Positions 1 through 10,862 of a DNA stretch of 64,000 bases are shown here, piece by piece. The position numbers were made by a program, and so were the translations under genes. Every line of letters starts with the position of its first letter. Position 1 is the stretch's first letter. This stretch comes from Trichoplusia ni (taxonomy: Eukaryota; Arthropoda; Insecta; Lepidoptera; Noctuidae), in assembly GCF_003590095.1 (NCBI RefSeq), contig NC_039494.1, forward strand, positions 868,001 through 932,000. The letters are read 5' to 3'. The notes beneath the pieces were generated by a model that saw nothing but the letters and a program-made list of their open reading frames with translations, had not been told where the DNA came from and made no database searches.

Positions 1-126
1 TGAACCAGTCATTCACACCTTGTCATGCGTTTCGATCACGTTTTATTATAAAATGATAAGATTTTACAGCATTTGCAGAATCATAGATAAATGTATGCTA
101 GGTTTAGTTGTGTAAAAGAAAATTAA

Positions 127-412
127 TTAATTAAGTTTCATGTAGGGTGTAATCCAAAAGAAAAAAAAATAATATGCTCTTTGTTGGTGAAATGGCTGCA
201 CAGCACGATGCGTTTGCGCAACACCCGGAGGCAGCACGCTCGACCCTGAACTCAATTCGGGCGCGATCATTTTGCAACTAATCGTCGGTCGCTGCGGCGC
301 GATGGACGTCGCCGGCGCAAATGTAAACATTTGCAGGCGCGAGCCGAACGCGCGAGGCCGCCGTGGACGTGCTCTAACACCGACTACACCATTAAATGAC
401 TATCCTTGCTAA
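127..412. other. GC-rich islet with short open frames, function unknown
   Basis: A CpG-rich stretch stands out from AT-rich flanks at about 190-380. On the plus strand two short ATG frames occur: 29 codons from about 191 and 36 codons from 302 (MDVAGANVNICRREPNARGR and on). The minus strand is open for 67 codons over 330-127. None resembles a protein I know. It could be a promoter or first exon of a neighbouring gene. A FOX-type palindrome lies at 317-334. Confidence 0.3.
317..334. promoter_or_regulatory. Palindromic forkhead-type site
   Basis: The sequence gcaaatgtaaacatttgc has 8-bp arms around a 2-bp centre and contains TGTAAACA, the usual core bound by forkhead (FOX) factors. Its position inside a CpG-rich islet is compatible with a promoter; binding is inferred. 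Confidence 0.35.
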
Positions 413-3400
413 ACGTAACATTTCGTCGCCATATTCAAATTAAATAGCTCAAAACATTAAACACACCAAAAACGTAGCGGTTGGTGGGTACCTACTCTCA
501 AGTTACATGTACGAGTACGTGAAACTCTATATATTGTTAAGTCTATACTTACTAACTTCCTATTCACAGACAAGGACTTGAAGGCGTTGAATTTAAAAAT
601 TGACACGTAACCGTAATATTTAGCTATTGGCATTATAAGTGCTCATGACTGAGGCATCATGTGAGCTACGTATTTGCTCTTTTAATTAACATAGCAGTCC
701 TATGAGGTAAATTAAAAACTTCAAAGATTCACGTCATGGAACTTATAAAGTGCGTCAATATTGCCTAAATATTGAATAACTAGAAGAATTCTACATCTCA
801 AATATTTAATAGATTACGATTATATATAAAGCTTGGGCTGAAGTTCACCTCTAATTTTCAATGGTAAATAATCAAATAAGTTAAGTTTTCAATTATCTAC
901 TATTTGGCAAAGAGAAACAGCATTTACATACTTCAATAGATATGTAAATGAGTGTCCTCATTCGAATGATAAATTACTTGATGTGAAAATATGTAACTAT
1001 AGGCAATGGGAATTTATCAAAATTAACAAAAACCTTGTAATGCTTGACGTTCGACAACATGTTTTTATTTATGTATGAAAGAACATTACGTACTTAATTA
1101 AATGTTAACAACCGTTATCACCGCATATTAAAAAGCGACTTTAGTTTGACTATAAGACCTTATTAAAAATCTACTATTCGATTTAAAGTATTTACTAATC
1201 GATGAAAATGGTTTCAAAAAATAAAATTGTTGATTAACGAAGGACGTCTACTGCATTCCTTAAGCCATTTTTAAAAATACCTGTTTACGAATTCAATACG
1301 TCACTGCCTATTGTGCAATGAGCTAAGAGAGTCATAACGTAATTTGCACCACACCACACTCACCAGCGTAAAACATTTTGAATGTCAATGCCAACAACCT
1401 CTGTCTCAGCTTAAACGGATATATGACCTTCTAAGGAGGTATATCTAGCATATTAAAAATAACAAGACCACGAAATCGACATTGAATTTTAATCTACGTT
1501 AGGTATGTGAATGTTTGGTGATGGTTCAACCAAATGATGTTGGGAAATGATTAGCCAACGCCACAGACAGACAACTCTTATCGCGTGTATAAATAAATTA
1601 AAATGTTTAATTTCAAGCGTTTATAATTGTCGTTTATCAGTAGTTATCAAATACTATTTTTGATCAATTCTTCCCTTGATGTAGAGTCTTCTGTTGCCTC
1701 TTAGTGATTGACACTTATGGCTTCAGTCAGTTTTCCTAGCCGAAAATGTAGGTCAATTAATTTCACCACCTAAGTACCGTGGATTGCTAGTGGCTACAGA
1801 AATGTGCCGCTGCATGGATAATAACGCCTAACAGCAAACAAACATGGCTGATGCTATTATTATAGAGCGGTGTTGTGTTTAGCTTTTATGTGAACTATTG
1901 TGAACAAAAACCAACTATACAATGGATAATGGTATTGTCGTTGCTGAAAATACTCTACAATTCTACATTTTTTTTTCAATATTTTTTTCATTTTGTTCTA
2001 TTTATTCTATCTTCGGATTAGCATTTTGAAAATGTTAGAACATTTCACACTTGCGGGGTCGCGGTTACCGCTAGTTTGAATACAAATTACTCATGAATTT
2101 AGTTACACATGCTACAGTTGTTGCGTGCATTAGAAGGTTACTATACGCAAGAAGAAATGCAGTAAATTAACAGCAATATGTAGGTTAAACCACAAAAAAT
2201 TATTGTATTAAAATGAGTCAACTCAAACACTGGTTTTTCAACCATCACGTTACGCTATGCTATCAAACTTATTGTTAATTAGGCAAATCATTTAAATTTC
2301 GCTTCAGAATTGAATGACACTAATTATAATTATTGAAGTATTGTTATCAAAATAAAAACAGTACCTAATATTACCCGCTATCTGCAAGGGGCGTACGACA
2401 TGCGTTTTTTTTGCTGAAATCGTTTTCTAAAATCAGCATATATAATGTTAATATATGCAAATTACTCCTTATCATAATAACATTGCTTTAATTTTAATTA
2501 AAATATTGAATTTTAGTTCTCAATAGTACTGTTCATGGCACTAACATGACGATTTAAAAAAAAAATGATGAATGGGGACACGGTAGGTGTTTTGTGTTAA
2601 CTAAAGCGTGAACAAAAAGGGTTGCAAACGAGTAACGACACCAGGTGACACTAAATAGCAAAAACCAACCCCACATTGGCTAACTCCGAAATTTTGTAAT
2701 TTAAAAATTCTAATTACCCTAATTTTCGCTCATGACCATGACCCAAAATGGCTAACACATGTCGTCAGTGGTTTAAATTTGCTGTGTCATAGAGCGTGTA
2801 TTATAACGTCATTTTAAATATTAAAATTTTTAGCTTCGAATTCAAGATCATCAGTCCTAAAAGTCACTAGTTTGGTTCATGTTAAACAATTTAAATGGTA
2901 GTCACTGCTGTTTCACATAGAATGTGTAGTAGTTTCTAGGTATATGTGGGTGTCTTAGTATGCAATGAGCAACCATATACCTAGGTACTGGTAAACATCG
3001 CAGGATCATACAAATCAAACAGGATCCGTCTCGTTATGGTGAAGATTACCTGAGTTATTTTCACATTACCGGTTTACGTACATTCGTGAGGTAGACTCCA
3101 CTTAGTCACTGTTCCACTTACAATAAAATAGCAATTCATTTTGTTTAAAAGTAAAACCTGTATGCAAGTAATTATACAAATGAGAACAGGATCAGCATCG
3201 CTTTTAATGAAATAAATGTAAATATTAGAATGTAGAGCGTCGTTTGAATGTTTTTATTTTTGTTTTATTTAAAATTAGACGCCGTATTATTCATTCCAAA
3301 AGAACAACAAAAAGACATTAAAGTCATGTGTAATAATATTTGCTACAAACTTAATTGCCGTGTATCTTTTTTGTACGTCTAGCATTTTAAAGATGATCTG

Positions 3401-5570
3401 TCTGATCGTATTTTTTCACTCAGAAAAAATATTAACAGCTTTATTTGATAACATATTTTCCTCAAAGGGAAGCAATAGAATAATATGCATATTACGATTC
3501 TAAGAAGTTAAATACTATGAACACCATTTTGTATCAGTACATGTTAATCGCAGCACATTAATTTATTTATCAAAAATATACGCAATAATACTATAATCAC
3601 AAAATCAGTATTCGTTGTAAGCACACAAAAGTGACAATAAATTATATATTACTCTATCTTTGTAGAGCATTTAGATTTGGTTAATACTAGCAAGAGTACC
3701 TAGAATCATTTTCAATATTCTTGTAAACCCTGTTTTGCTCTACATTTCTTAAGTTTCGATAATTTTGTAGATGAACTCCAACTCTGTTAACTTATTTTTT
3801 GCATCGCTTTCGGTACACATGAACAATTCCAAGTCACTGTATTAATATCCCCGCTACGTAAACCATACTCAATGCAACCAGCCAGTTTTATCTGAGCTGA
3901 TTAGCTAATCCTTTCACTGCGATGGCTAGTCGAAGTAACCAGTGTTCTAGATTGACATAATTTAAGATGTCCTCGACGCTGTTCAACTGGATTATTTAAA
4001 ACACGATAGTTTTAGACGTACTAAATTACTTGTACGTAATAAATATTGCTAAAGTAAATCTTTTATGATAAAACAAGACAGGACGTAAAACACAAACCGT
4101 AATTGTCATAAATACATCGTAACAGGCTGGAGTGTAGTCATGCAACTAGCTACTGCACTAGGTTTCCTTTGTTACAAGATCCCATTGTTTTTCTAATTAC
4201 TGATAAATTGAAAACCTCATTAAAACTGTTGTCATAGAGTAGTATTTGCTTTAAGTACTGAAATTGGTGCAACAATGAGTTCATGTTCAGAATACCCGTT
4301 ACGAAACTATAACATGCCACTAGAATTACTTATAGCAAAAGGAATTCTGAAAAATATAAAAGATTCCTCTTGGGCAAACTGTGTTTCAGAAGAAGATACT
4401 TAATTCCGGATAGAACTTCCCAAAATAAGTACTTATCTCAGAATCTTATCAACGTCCTTGATAGCGGGACCTCTCTTTCATGATAACATTAACAAGTTAT
4501 CGACAAGTGGTACAATTTTGCGGAAATAGTCAAGTACGAACTAGGTCATAAGTGGATTCAGTTCAGTTCCACAAAATTGACAACGACACCGTTGAATAAT
4601 TATGAGACAAGGTAGAATGAAAGCAGTCTAAATCTGGTTTTATAAGTTTTTTTTCTGGACAATTTATATTTTAGGGAAGTTATAAAATTTAGGGAAACTA
4701 ACTTGAAACTAATTTCGTGCTGATAAGCCAAGGATATTGCACTCACTTGCCACAGCACGCGTATACTGCTACGTGTTTATTGTACTACTGTACATAAGGA
4801 AATATAGGCCCAATTAGCTGACAAATATAACCTTTGCAATAAAACCTGTGAGCATTGCTTTCAAAGTATGCAGATATAGTAAGGCAAAAATAACGAAATT
4901 AAATTTAAAAAGCTTCGTTCTCGTTTTGGGGTCAAGCGAGTTTAATGATATTCATCAGGGTTCTAAATCTTTTAGTAAACTTTAAAGGAAAAAAAGTAGA
5001 TTATAAATAACTATGTCGCCTTACCGGCTGGGGTCCCTGACGTCAATGAAAAATGCTCATATTGAACAAGTTTTATTCGCGGTTCTTTTATGTACCTAGC
5101 AAGTTTGTTGACCTTCACAGATTTCCGATGTTAGCTTTCCTTATTTAGTTTATAGCCTTCGTAATTGAATGTTCAGTGATGCCATCATCATGTCCTCACA
5201 ATGTTACACACGTGTACTTTTTAATATCACTTACTGTGTTTAATTTCGACCCTAGTGGTTGAACGCCCTGACCTTCACAATTCTTGGTATACTTCCACGT
5301 ACAAATATGTTTTTGATTAATTGATACAACACGGATATAACTGCTTAAAAAGTTTTAAGAACTAGACATTCCATATTCCTTAGCTTTTATGTATCACGAG
5401 TGACTTAATTGAATTCTGAATATGTGCATTTAGACACGTAATGACATCATCGTCATCATCTATCTTTGTGTTCATTACGTGAAAAATTATGTTTTGAAGT
5501 TCACATATCATAATCGTTGGAATGTAAAAGTATTAGAACTGCTTAGAACGTGATTAATGTATTGGTTGCT
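413..5570. other. AT-rich non-coding DNA, nothing recognised
   Basis: No open frame of note, no repeat family I recognise. Short inverted repeats occur, e.g. ctaggtatatg at 2936-2946 with its complement at 2974-2984. A minus-strand donor-like CTG/GTGAGT occurs near 1371 without a matching exon. Confidence 0.5.
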
Positions 5571-5581
5571 TATCATGTTTG

Positions 5582-5690
5582 GATGATTTTGACACGATCG
5601 ATTATCTGAAGTCGGACGCGATAAAGAGCGAGCCAAGCGCGAGTGTGGCGGTGCCCCTGATGTGGACGTCGCGAGCCGCCATGGCCCGTG
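5582..5690 (+). CDS. Orphan coding-exon candidate, acceptor AG missing
   Basis: On the plus strand a GC-rich open frame reads DDFDTIDYLKSDAIKSEPSA and continues to AAMAR, followed by donor CGTG/GTGAGC after 5690. The acidic stretch followed by IKSE (a sumoylation-type motif) looks like a transcription-factor segment, but I cannot name it. Upstream is a pyrimidine-rich tract ending TTTG, so the expected acceptor AG is TG; the frame has a stop at 5555-5557. It may be an exon with a non-canonical or mutated acceptor, a relic exon, or chance. A minus-strand 26-codon ATG frame overlaps it. Confidence 0.3.
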
Positions 5691-5840
5691 GTGAGCACGT
5701 TACGCAGCATAGTGTCGGCCCGCTAGGGAGTAGGCATGTTAATCTCGTGTCATGTCAGTGGCCAGGCGCGGTGACCTTACGTCACGCGCCCACCGCTTTG
5801 CGCTGCCACACGCGTTGGGAATACTAACGCCACCAGAACG
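5691..5840. promoter_or_regulatory. CpG-rich segment with CRE-like site
   Basis: Contains TTACGTCA (about 5777-5784), a CREB/ATF-type motif, next to a TGACC half-site, and an initiator-like TCAGT near 5754. Promoter activity and direction are not determined. Confidence 0.25.
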
Positions 5841-6639
5841 CCTTGGTAGATCCTTGGCTTCAAAACCGAGCTCCTTTCTGAGTAGACTGTTGCGTCTGTT
5901 GCATGTTTTCTACGATTCAGTTCACAGTTAACTTAATGTTTGTAGTAATGTCAGTACAATTCGCATACCATGTCATGTTGACAAACGCGCACTGGATAAG
6001 CGGATGTTGACCACTGTTGATAAACTGTTCTCCCATAGTTATCTTTCCTGTTATCGTAACATACTTGAAGGGTAAGTTAACCAAACAGTTTCAGTCGTAT
6101 ATCTTGTGTGCTCTTTATGTAAATTAACTTCGTTTGATCTTTATGATTTGACCCCCGATTGGGAACACGGTTCTCTATGAGCTCAATTAGCGCCTCTCGG
6201 AAGATTCAAAGTGGCGCTATACTGGGCAACAAAACGCGGGAATTATTGTGAACTTGACATATTTTTTTAATGCAAGTTATGAGATAGTTAACAGCATATG
6301 CGATCGTGCATACCAACCAATTATAGTTATTTTTTAATTTAATTAATCAAACTGTCCATTTACCCCAATCGTTTCAACTCACCTAAATCTTTTACAGATA
6401 TTTTTACCTGTACTTGTAGATTTTTAATGTGTACTTATTTTGAAGGTTCTGACTTAATACTAATGAGCATCAATTAAGATGTCGTAACTTCTACCGACAA
6501 GACACTTGCCGTTCTTGTTATATGGATCTGAATGTGGAATTAATAAAACAGTCGAAACCGAAATGCTTGACGATACAATGCGTGATTCTTGGGCCCATCA
6601 CATGATTCAGCCGACAACGCAGCTCGTTAAGATATAATT
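5841..6639. other. Non-coding, nothing recognised
   Basis: AT-rich without coding signal; a minus-strand TAG/GTGAGT donor-like site near 6382 has no supported exon. Confidence 0.45.
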
Positions 6640-6930
6640 ATCATTAGCCTCACCTGAGCGATCGATCTGTCAGACCGGCGAGGTCCTTTTTCGGAAGTAA
6701 GTCCTTCCAGGCCGAGCTGTCCAAGTGCACATTCACTGTTATTAGGAGTCGGACAGCTGATGTCCTGTCCAATAAACCGTACGTGATAGTGGGGGCGCGG
6801 TATTGCGTGAATGCGTACCAAGGTATCGCGTTAGGATCGCGGCGGCGCGGAGACTGCGCCTGCGCACGGCGTACAGGTGAGCTCGGTACTGGCGGCGCGC
6901 GCTGCCCCCGCGCGCTTTTATCACATCGCA
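6640..6930. promoter_or_regulatory. CpG islet with divergent splice donors (likely promoter/first-exon region)
   Basis: The strongest GC-rich block of the left part. On the plus strand a frame is open from about 6648 (after an AG) to donor CAG/GTGAGC at 6876/6877. On the minus strand all three frames are open over most of 6821-6653 and a perfect donor CAG/GTGAGG follows 6653. A GATAAAAG box (minus strand, near 6920) lies about 30 nt before an initiator-like CCAGTACC. TGCGCAGGCGCA (minus strand, about 6866-6855) is one base off the NRF1/Ewg-type palindrome. A leftward first exon is the simplest reading; a rightward one is also possible. Confidence 0.4.
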
Positions 6931-8280
6931 CTTCACGCGCCTTCAACTTGACTTCTCATGTCATCGTTTTGTACAACTAATATCAAATTAAAAATATTTG
7001 ATAATTGGTTTTGATGTCACTAATCATCAATTAGCCACCTTTAACACCTGAGCTGATAGTTCTAGAACAAGTGATACATTTTGGTGCGCGAAACATAAAC
7101 TATATCGTCAAGCATTATCTTATATGTGTTGAAGTGACTAACTATATATTCAAAGATACTCTTTCTCAATACAACATTGGTACGGACGATTGGTAGGATT
7201 TCACTCTGGTGGTAAAAGTGCAAAGGGCGTAGAGATAGCACTTTTGTTTCAGTTTCTTAAGTTTTAGTGACGTTTTCTCACTAATATAAGTACACAAAAA
7301 TAAAAAACTTTTTGCTGATTAACTGATGTTTTTTATTAATATTATGCACGTTTATTCAAAGATGATACTACTTGTACTTGACATTCATTTCAAGGACCAG
7401 TTCTTGCATCCTAGCGAAGCAAGAAAAAAATATAGACCAGTGTTTTTAACGTCTTTTTGAGAACGTTGGCTGCAAAATACTTTTATTAACTTTTTTGAAA
7501 TTCATTCCAGTAAACCAAGGTCGCTTCGCAAACGAGAGATAGATTCTGGCATCTGGTAAACGACCTTCATCAGTATGCAGAAATAAAACCAAAACTTATG
7601 GTAACACTAATATCAATAAAACTGTGCGTAGAGTGCAGAAGGTGAAAACGAAAACGTAGCTCTATGATGCTATCGCAAATTTCTTCTTAAAGTGTCAGAG
7701 ACAGCATCATACTTAAAGACGTCTTAAAACTGATTGACGTCTCAGTAATCATCTATGAAGCTCGTGATTTCCGCAAATTGCTAGGGCCACTCATGAAAGA
7801 TTGGAGTGTTGCTTTTATATTTGTATTTCTTCAAGTGTTGTTCGCTTAGGACTTCGACCTCCGCGGTTTTTATATTAGTTATCAAGAAACATTGAATACC
7901 ATTCAGAATATTAGTTTAATTACATCATTTATTCTTACCAGTTGCTCTTGATCACTTTAAAATGTTTTGCTGCTTTCGCATCCTTAATATTCTTTAGTGT
8001 AATTACGAGTGTGGCAGGTCTGTTTTATTCTAGTTGTATTATGAGCAAAAAGAGAATGATTAGTCTTAAAGTGTTGTCGGTTACTGCTTCAGATCGAATA
8101 GGTTTCTAGCATGTTGTTGCATTTGCCCGCTTTATTATGCACAATTGCACATCCTTATTATGAATGCAATCTTGTTAGAAATATCTTCATTACTAAACTG
8201 AATTGTCCCACGGTAAAGAATTGACGCTGTCCAATCGCTAGGCCCTGATCGAAATGTATAAAGTTATAAAGTTTTTTGCA
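6931..8280. other. Non-coding, nothing recognised
   Basis: AT-rich sequence without an exon-like open frame or a repeat that I can name. Confidence 0.45.
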
Positions 8281-8439
8281 AAGATTCAGGTTTGATCCCC
8301 GCGTAGTACAAGCGTCTGTACAATCCACGAAAGTTTGTCCCGAGTTTGGTTGTCTTTGTTCATATGATTTGGATGTTTGTGAAACTTGCCGCGATACAAG
8401 GACTAAATTCCTGAGAGCGGGTTTTTAATAAAAAAAAAG
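8281..8439 (+). repeat. tRNA-related SINE tail
   Basis: Contains a Pol III B-box-like GGTTTGATCCCC at 8289-8300, then the gtagtacaagcg...gtttggttgtctttgttcat... type body known from lepidopteran SINEs, then ttaaattcc-like text and an A-rich end (8428-8439). The 5' part with an A box is degraded. Confidence 0.6.
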
Positions 8440-10610
8440 TCTCAGGTAAACCCAAATAAGGGTCAACTATTTCTGAATGAAAATGTTATACCTAAAATAA
8501 CAAAATGCAAACTATAAATAACTTTATACCTAAATTGTTTGTGAACTCAGACTCAGACTATCGCTTATTTAGAATTCGATAGGAATCGGTTTTACATGCG
8601 TTTACGACCTAGAGATATTTCAGTCACGTGCAGCATTCATACATACACATTGATATGATAACAATATAAGTATTTATATTATTTTCTCGTTTAAATTTTT
8701 AAGCTGATTAATTTAGTTCATTTTGTTATTTATTAACAAATTTGCCGTCCCGTAGTTGTTTTAACTGAGCTTTATTCCTTAATCGATTCCATGTATAACT
8801 ATAATTAAAGGGGCGGCCATGAAATTGGTTAAAAAGATAGCACATCATTATAAACACGGTAAAATATTGAACACTAATTATGCGTCAGATTGCAAAACAT
8901 GTTTAATTTTATTGTTTTCTTAGAACTTTATAAAATAGAGTTTTATAAGGCTTTTGAATGATATTTTATTGTTAAAAGAAATCCTTTGCTACAAGGTCTG
9001 CCGAGGGCACGGCTTGTTTAAAACGTATATCTAGCCATGCTGTCTCTAAAACAGGCAATTTGCATTAATGTGATCGAGAATGTGAAAAAACCAGTTTTAA
9101 TACAAAAATACTGATACAGACCGAGGCCCTGACGCGGTGCCATCTTCCTAACTACGTCCTATTTGCGTGACTCGTGGTGTAAATAACCTTACCTTCATTA
9201 TGCAAGTGATATTTGATAAGATTAAAATTTTAAATTTGTCTTCATCTGCCGTGTCGCCTGTTGATAGCGTGTCTTAAATCATGTTAACTGTGTATATTGG
9301 CACACGGCCAGTCACGGTCATTTTGTTTAAGGACAAAATTATACCTGTGGACTATGATCGAAACGTGTTATATTTTATAGATTTTTAATTTTAGACTTTG
9401 CTCAAACAGAGCTTGGTTGATTTTCGATTATGTGATTTATTATACGCAGGTGGACGGACATAATTTATATATTATTGTGCTGTGGCCGATCAAAATATTG
9501 ACCCTTATAAAAAAATCGGCATTCAAATTATGAGCAGTCAAATGATAGAGCAACTTATACTACCTATTCCCTTCCTTAAAATATTCCCACTAATTGTTTT
9601 TCTTTGATAAAACCAAGTAAGAATAAACTGATGATCATGTCGATCAAGGATCTCCGGTGTAATGTACAAATGTACTGACCGACCTATATGTACTGACAAT
9701 CATAGGTTTATGACTGAATAAATACATCTTAGGTATGTATGTATGCGCACGGCATTATGCGTGTTTTACTTATTTGCCTTCGCGACCAGTTTTACCCATG
9801 TTAGACATACTGAATGTAATAATCCTTTTAAACTGACATATCTTTGGCTCTAGTTTGTACATTAACGTTAAGATACTATATGCGCTCAAGAAGGTTAGTA
9901 GATATATCTATCTATCAGATAAGTAATCAATAAATTATCTTCCGTCGAACTCGATTTCTAATCGATACTTCTTATCACAACTTAATCGATAGCGAAATAT
10001 CCATGTAACATATCCAAGCCATGGGTGATGTCGGATGTGGTCTGTCGTAAGTCTCTTGTATGTTTAAAGGGACTAGATTTTAAGAAGTCAGAACTACAAT
10101 TAATAGGTCATGGATTTGACGGCTGTAAGCTACAAAAAAAACATGACAGTTACGATTTTTTGGAGAATGAAACGGTACATACGGAGAATAATTATTCATA
10201 TAGAGTTACCTGCCTTACATATTATCAAAACACTTAAATTAACAGCAAGGTCATGAACTCGGTATTATGGACAAGTTAGACTAGTTTAAACAAAAGCAAT
10301 TAAGTCCATATTGCATAGACATGTTACAAAATACAATTTGGTGTGTAAACAGAACAAAGTTCGGTATTACATTCAGAGTCTCAAGTTACGCAATATCTGA
10401 ATGTTTGGACCGTTTTGGATTGAATAGGGCTGTGGTCTTTCTTTTTTATTGCCCGTCAAGAAAATAACTCAATAATGTTGGCACAGATTGATATAAGCAA
10501 CAATAGAGAAAAAAACAGATACTGAAAATTTTGCGTGGCGATACAACATGCAATAAAAGAAATAGATTTTGAAATAGAAATTGTATCGCAGTTTTTCCTT
10601 AATAAAGTTG
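8440..10610. other. Non-coding, nothing recognised
   Basis: A 70-codon frame at 10025-10237 starts from a weak start, has AT-driven composition and no recognisable domain; I do not count it as a gene. Confidence 0.45.
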
Positions 10611-10611
10611 G

Positions 10612-10862
10612 TTAGGGTCCCGTATGCCCGTATGTAAACTGTCTGTCCTTCCATCCGTCACCAGGCATGTATCTCATGAACGGTGATAGGTGCACTGTTG
10701 TTGTTTACAGATTATATATTCCCTGCCGCTATAAGAAAATAAAATAAAGATCAAGGCTCAGCAAAGGTTGTTACGCTTATAAATTTGATAGGGGAACATT
10801 TGTTTGGCTAGTTTGTTTTTCCTTGGCCTATTTGTACGGAACCCTTAGTGTCGCGAGTCTAG
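10612..10862 (+). repeat. Lepidopteran interspersed repeat ('gtccgtc...tacggaaccc' family), copy 1
   Basis: Recognised from the order gggtcccgta, ctgtctgtcc, tccgtcaccaggc, atctcatgaacggtgatag, a middle ccgctataa... segment and the end tatttgtacggaaccctta. A related copy lies at 58131-58410 in the same orientation. Widely seen in moths and butterflies; exact class not decided from sequence. Confidence 0.65.
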
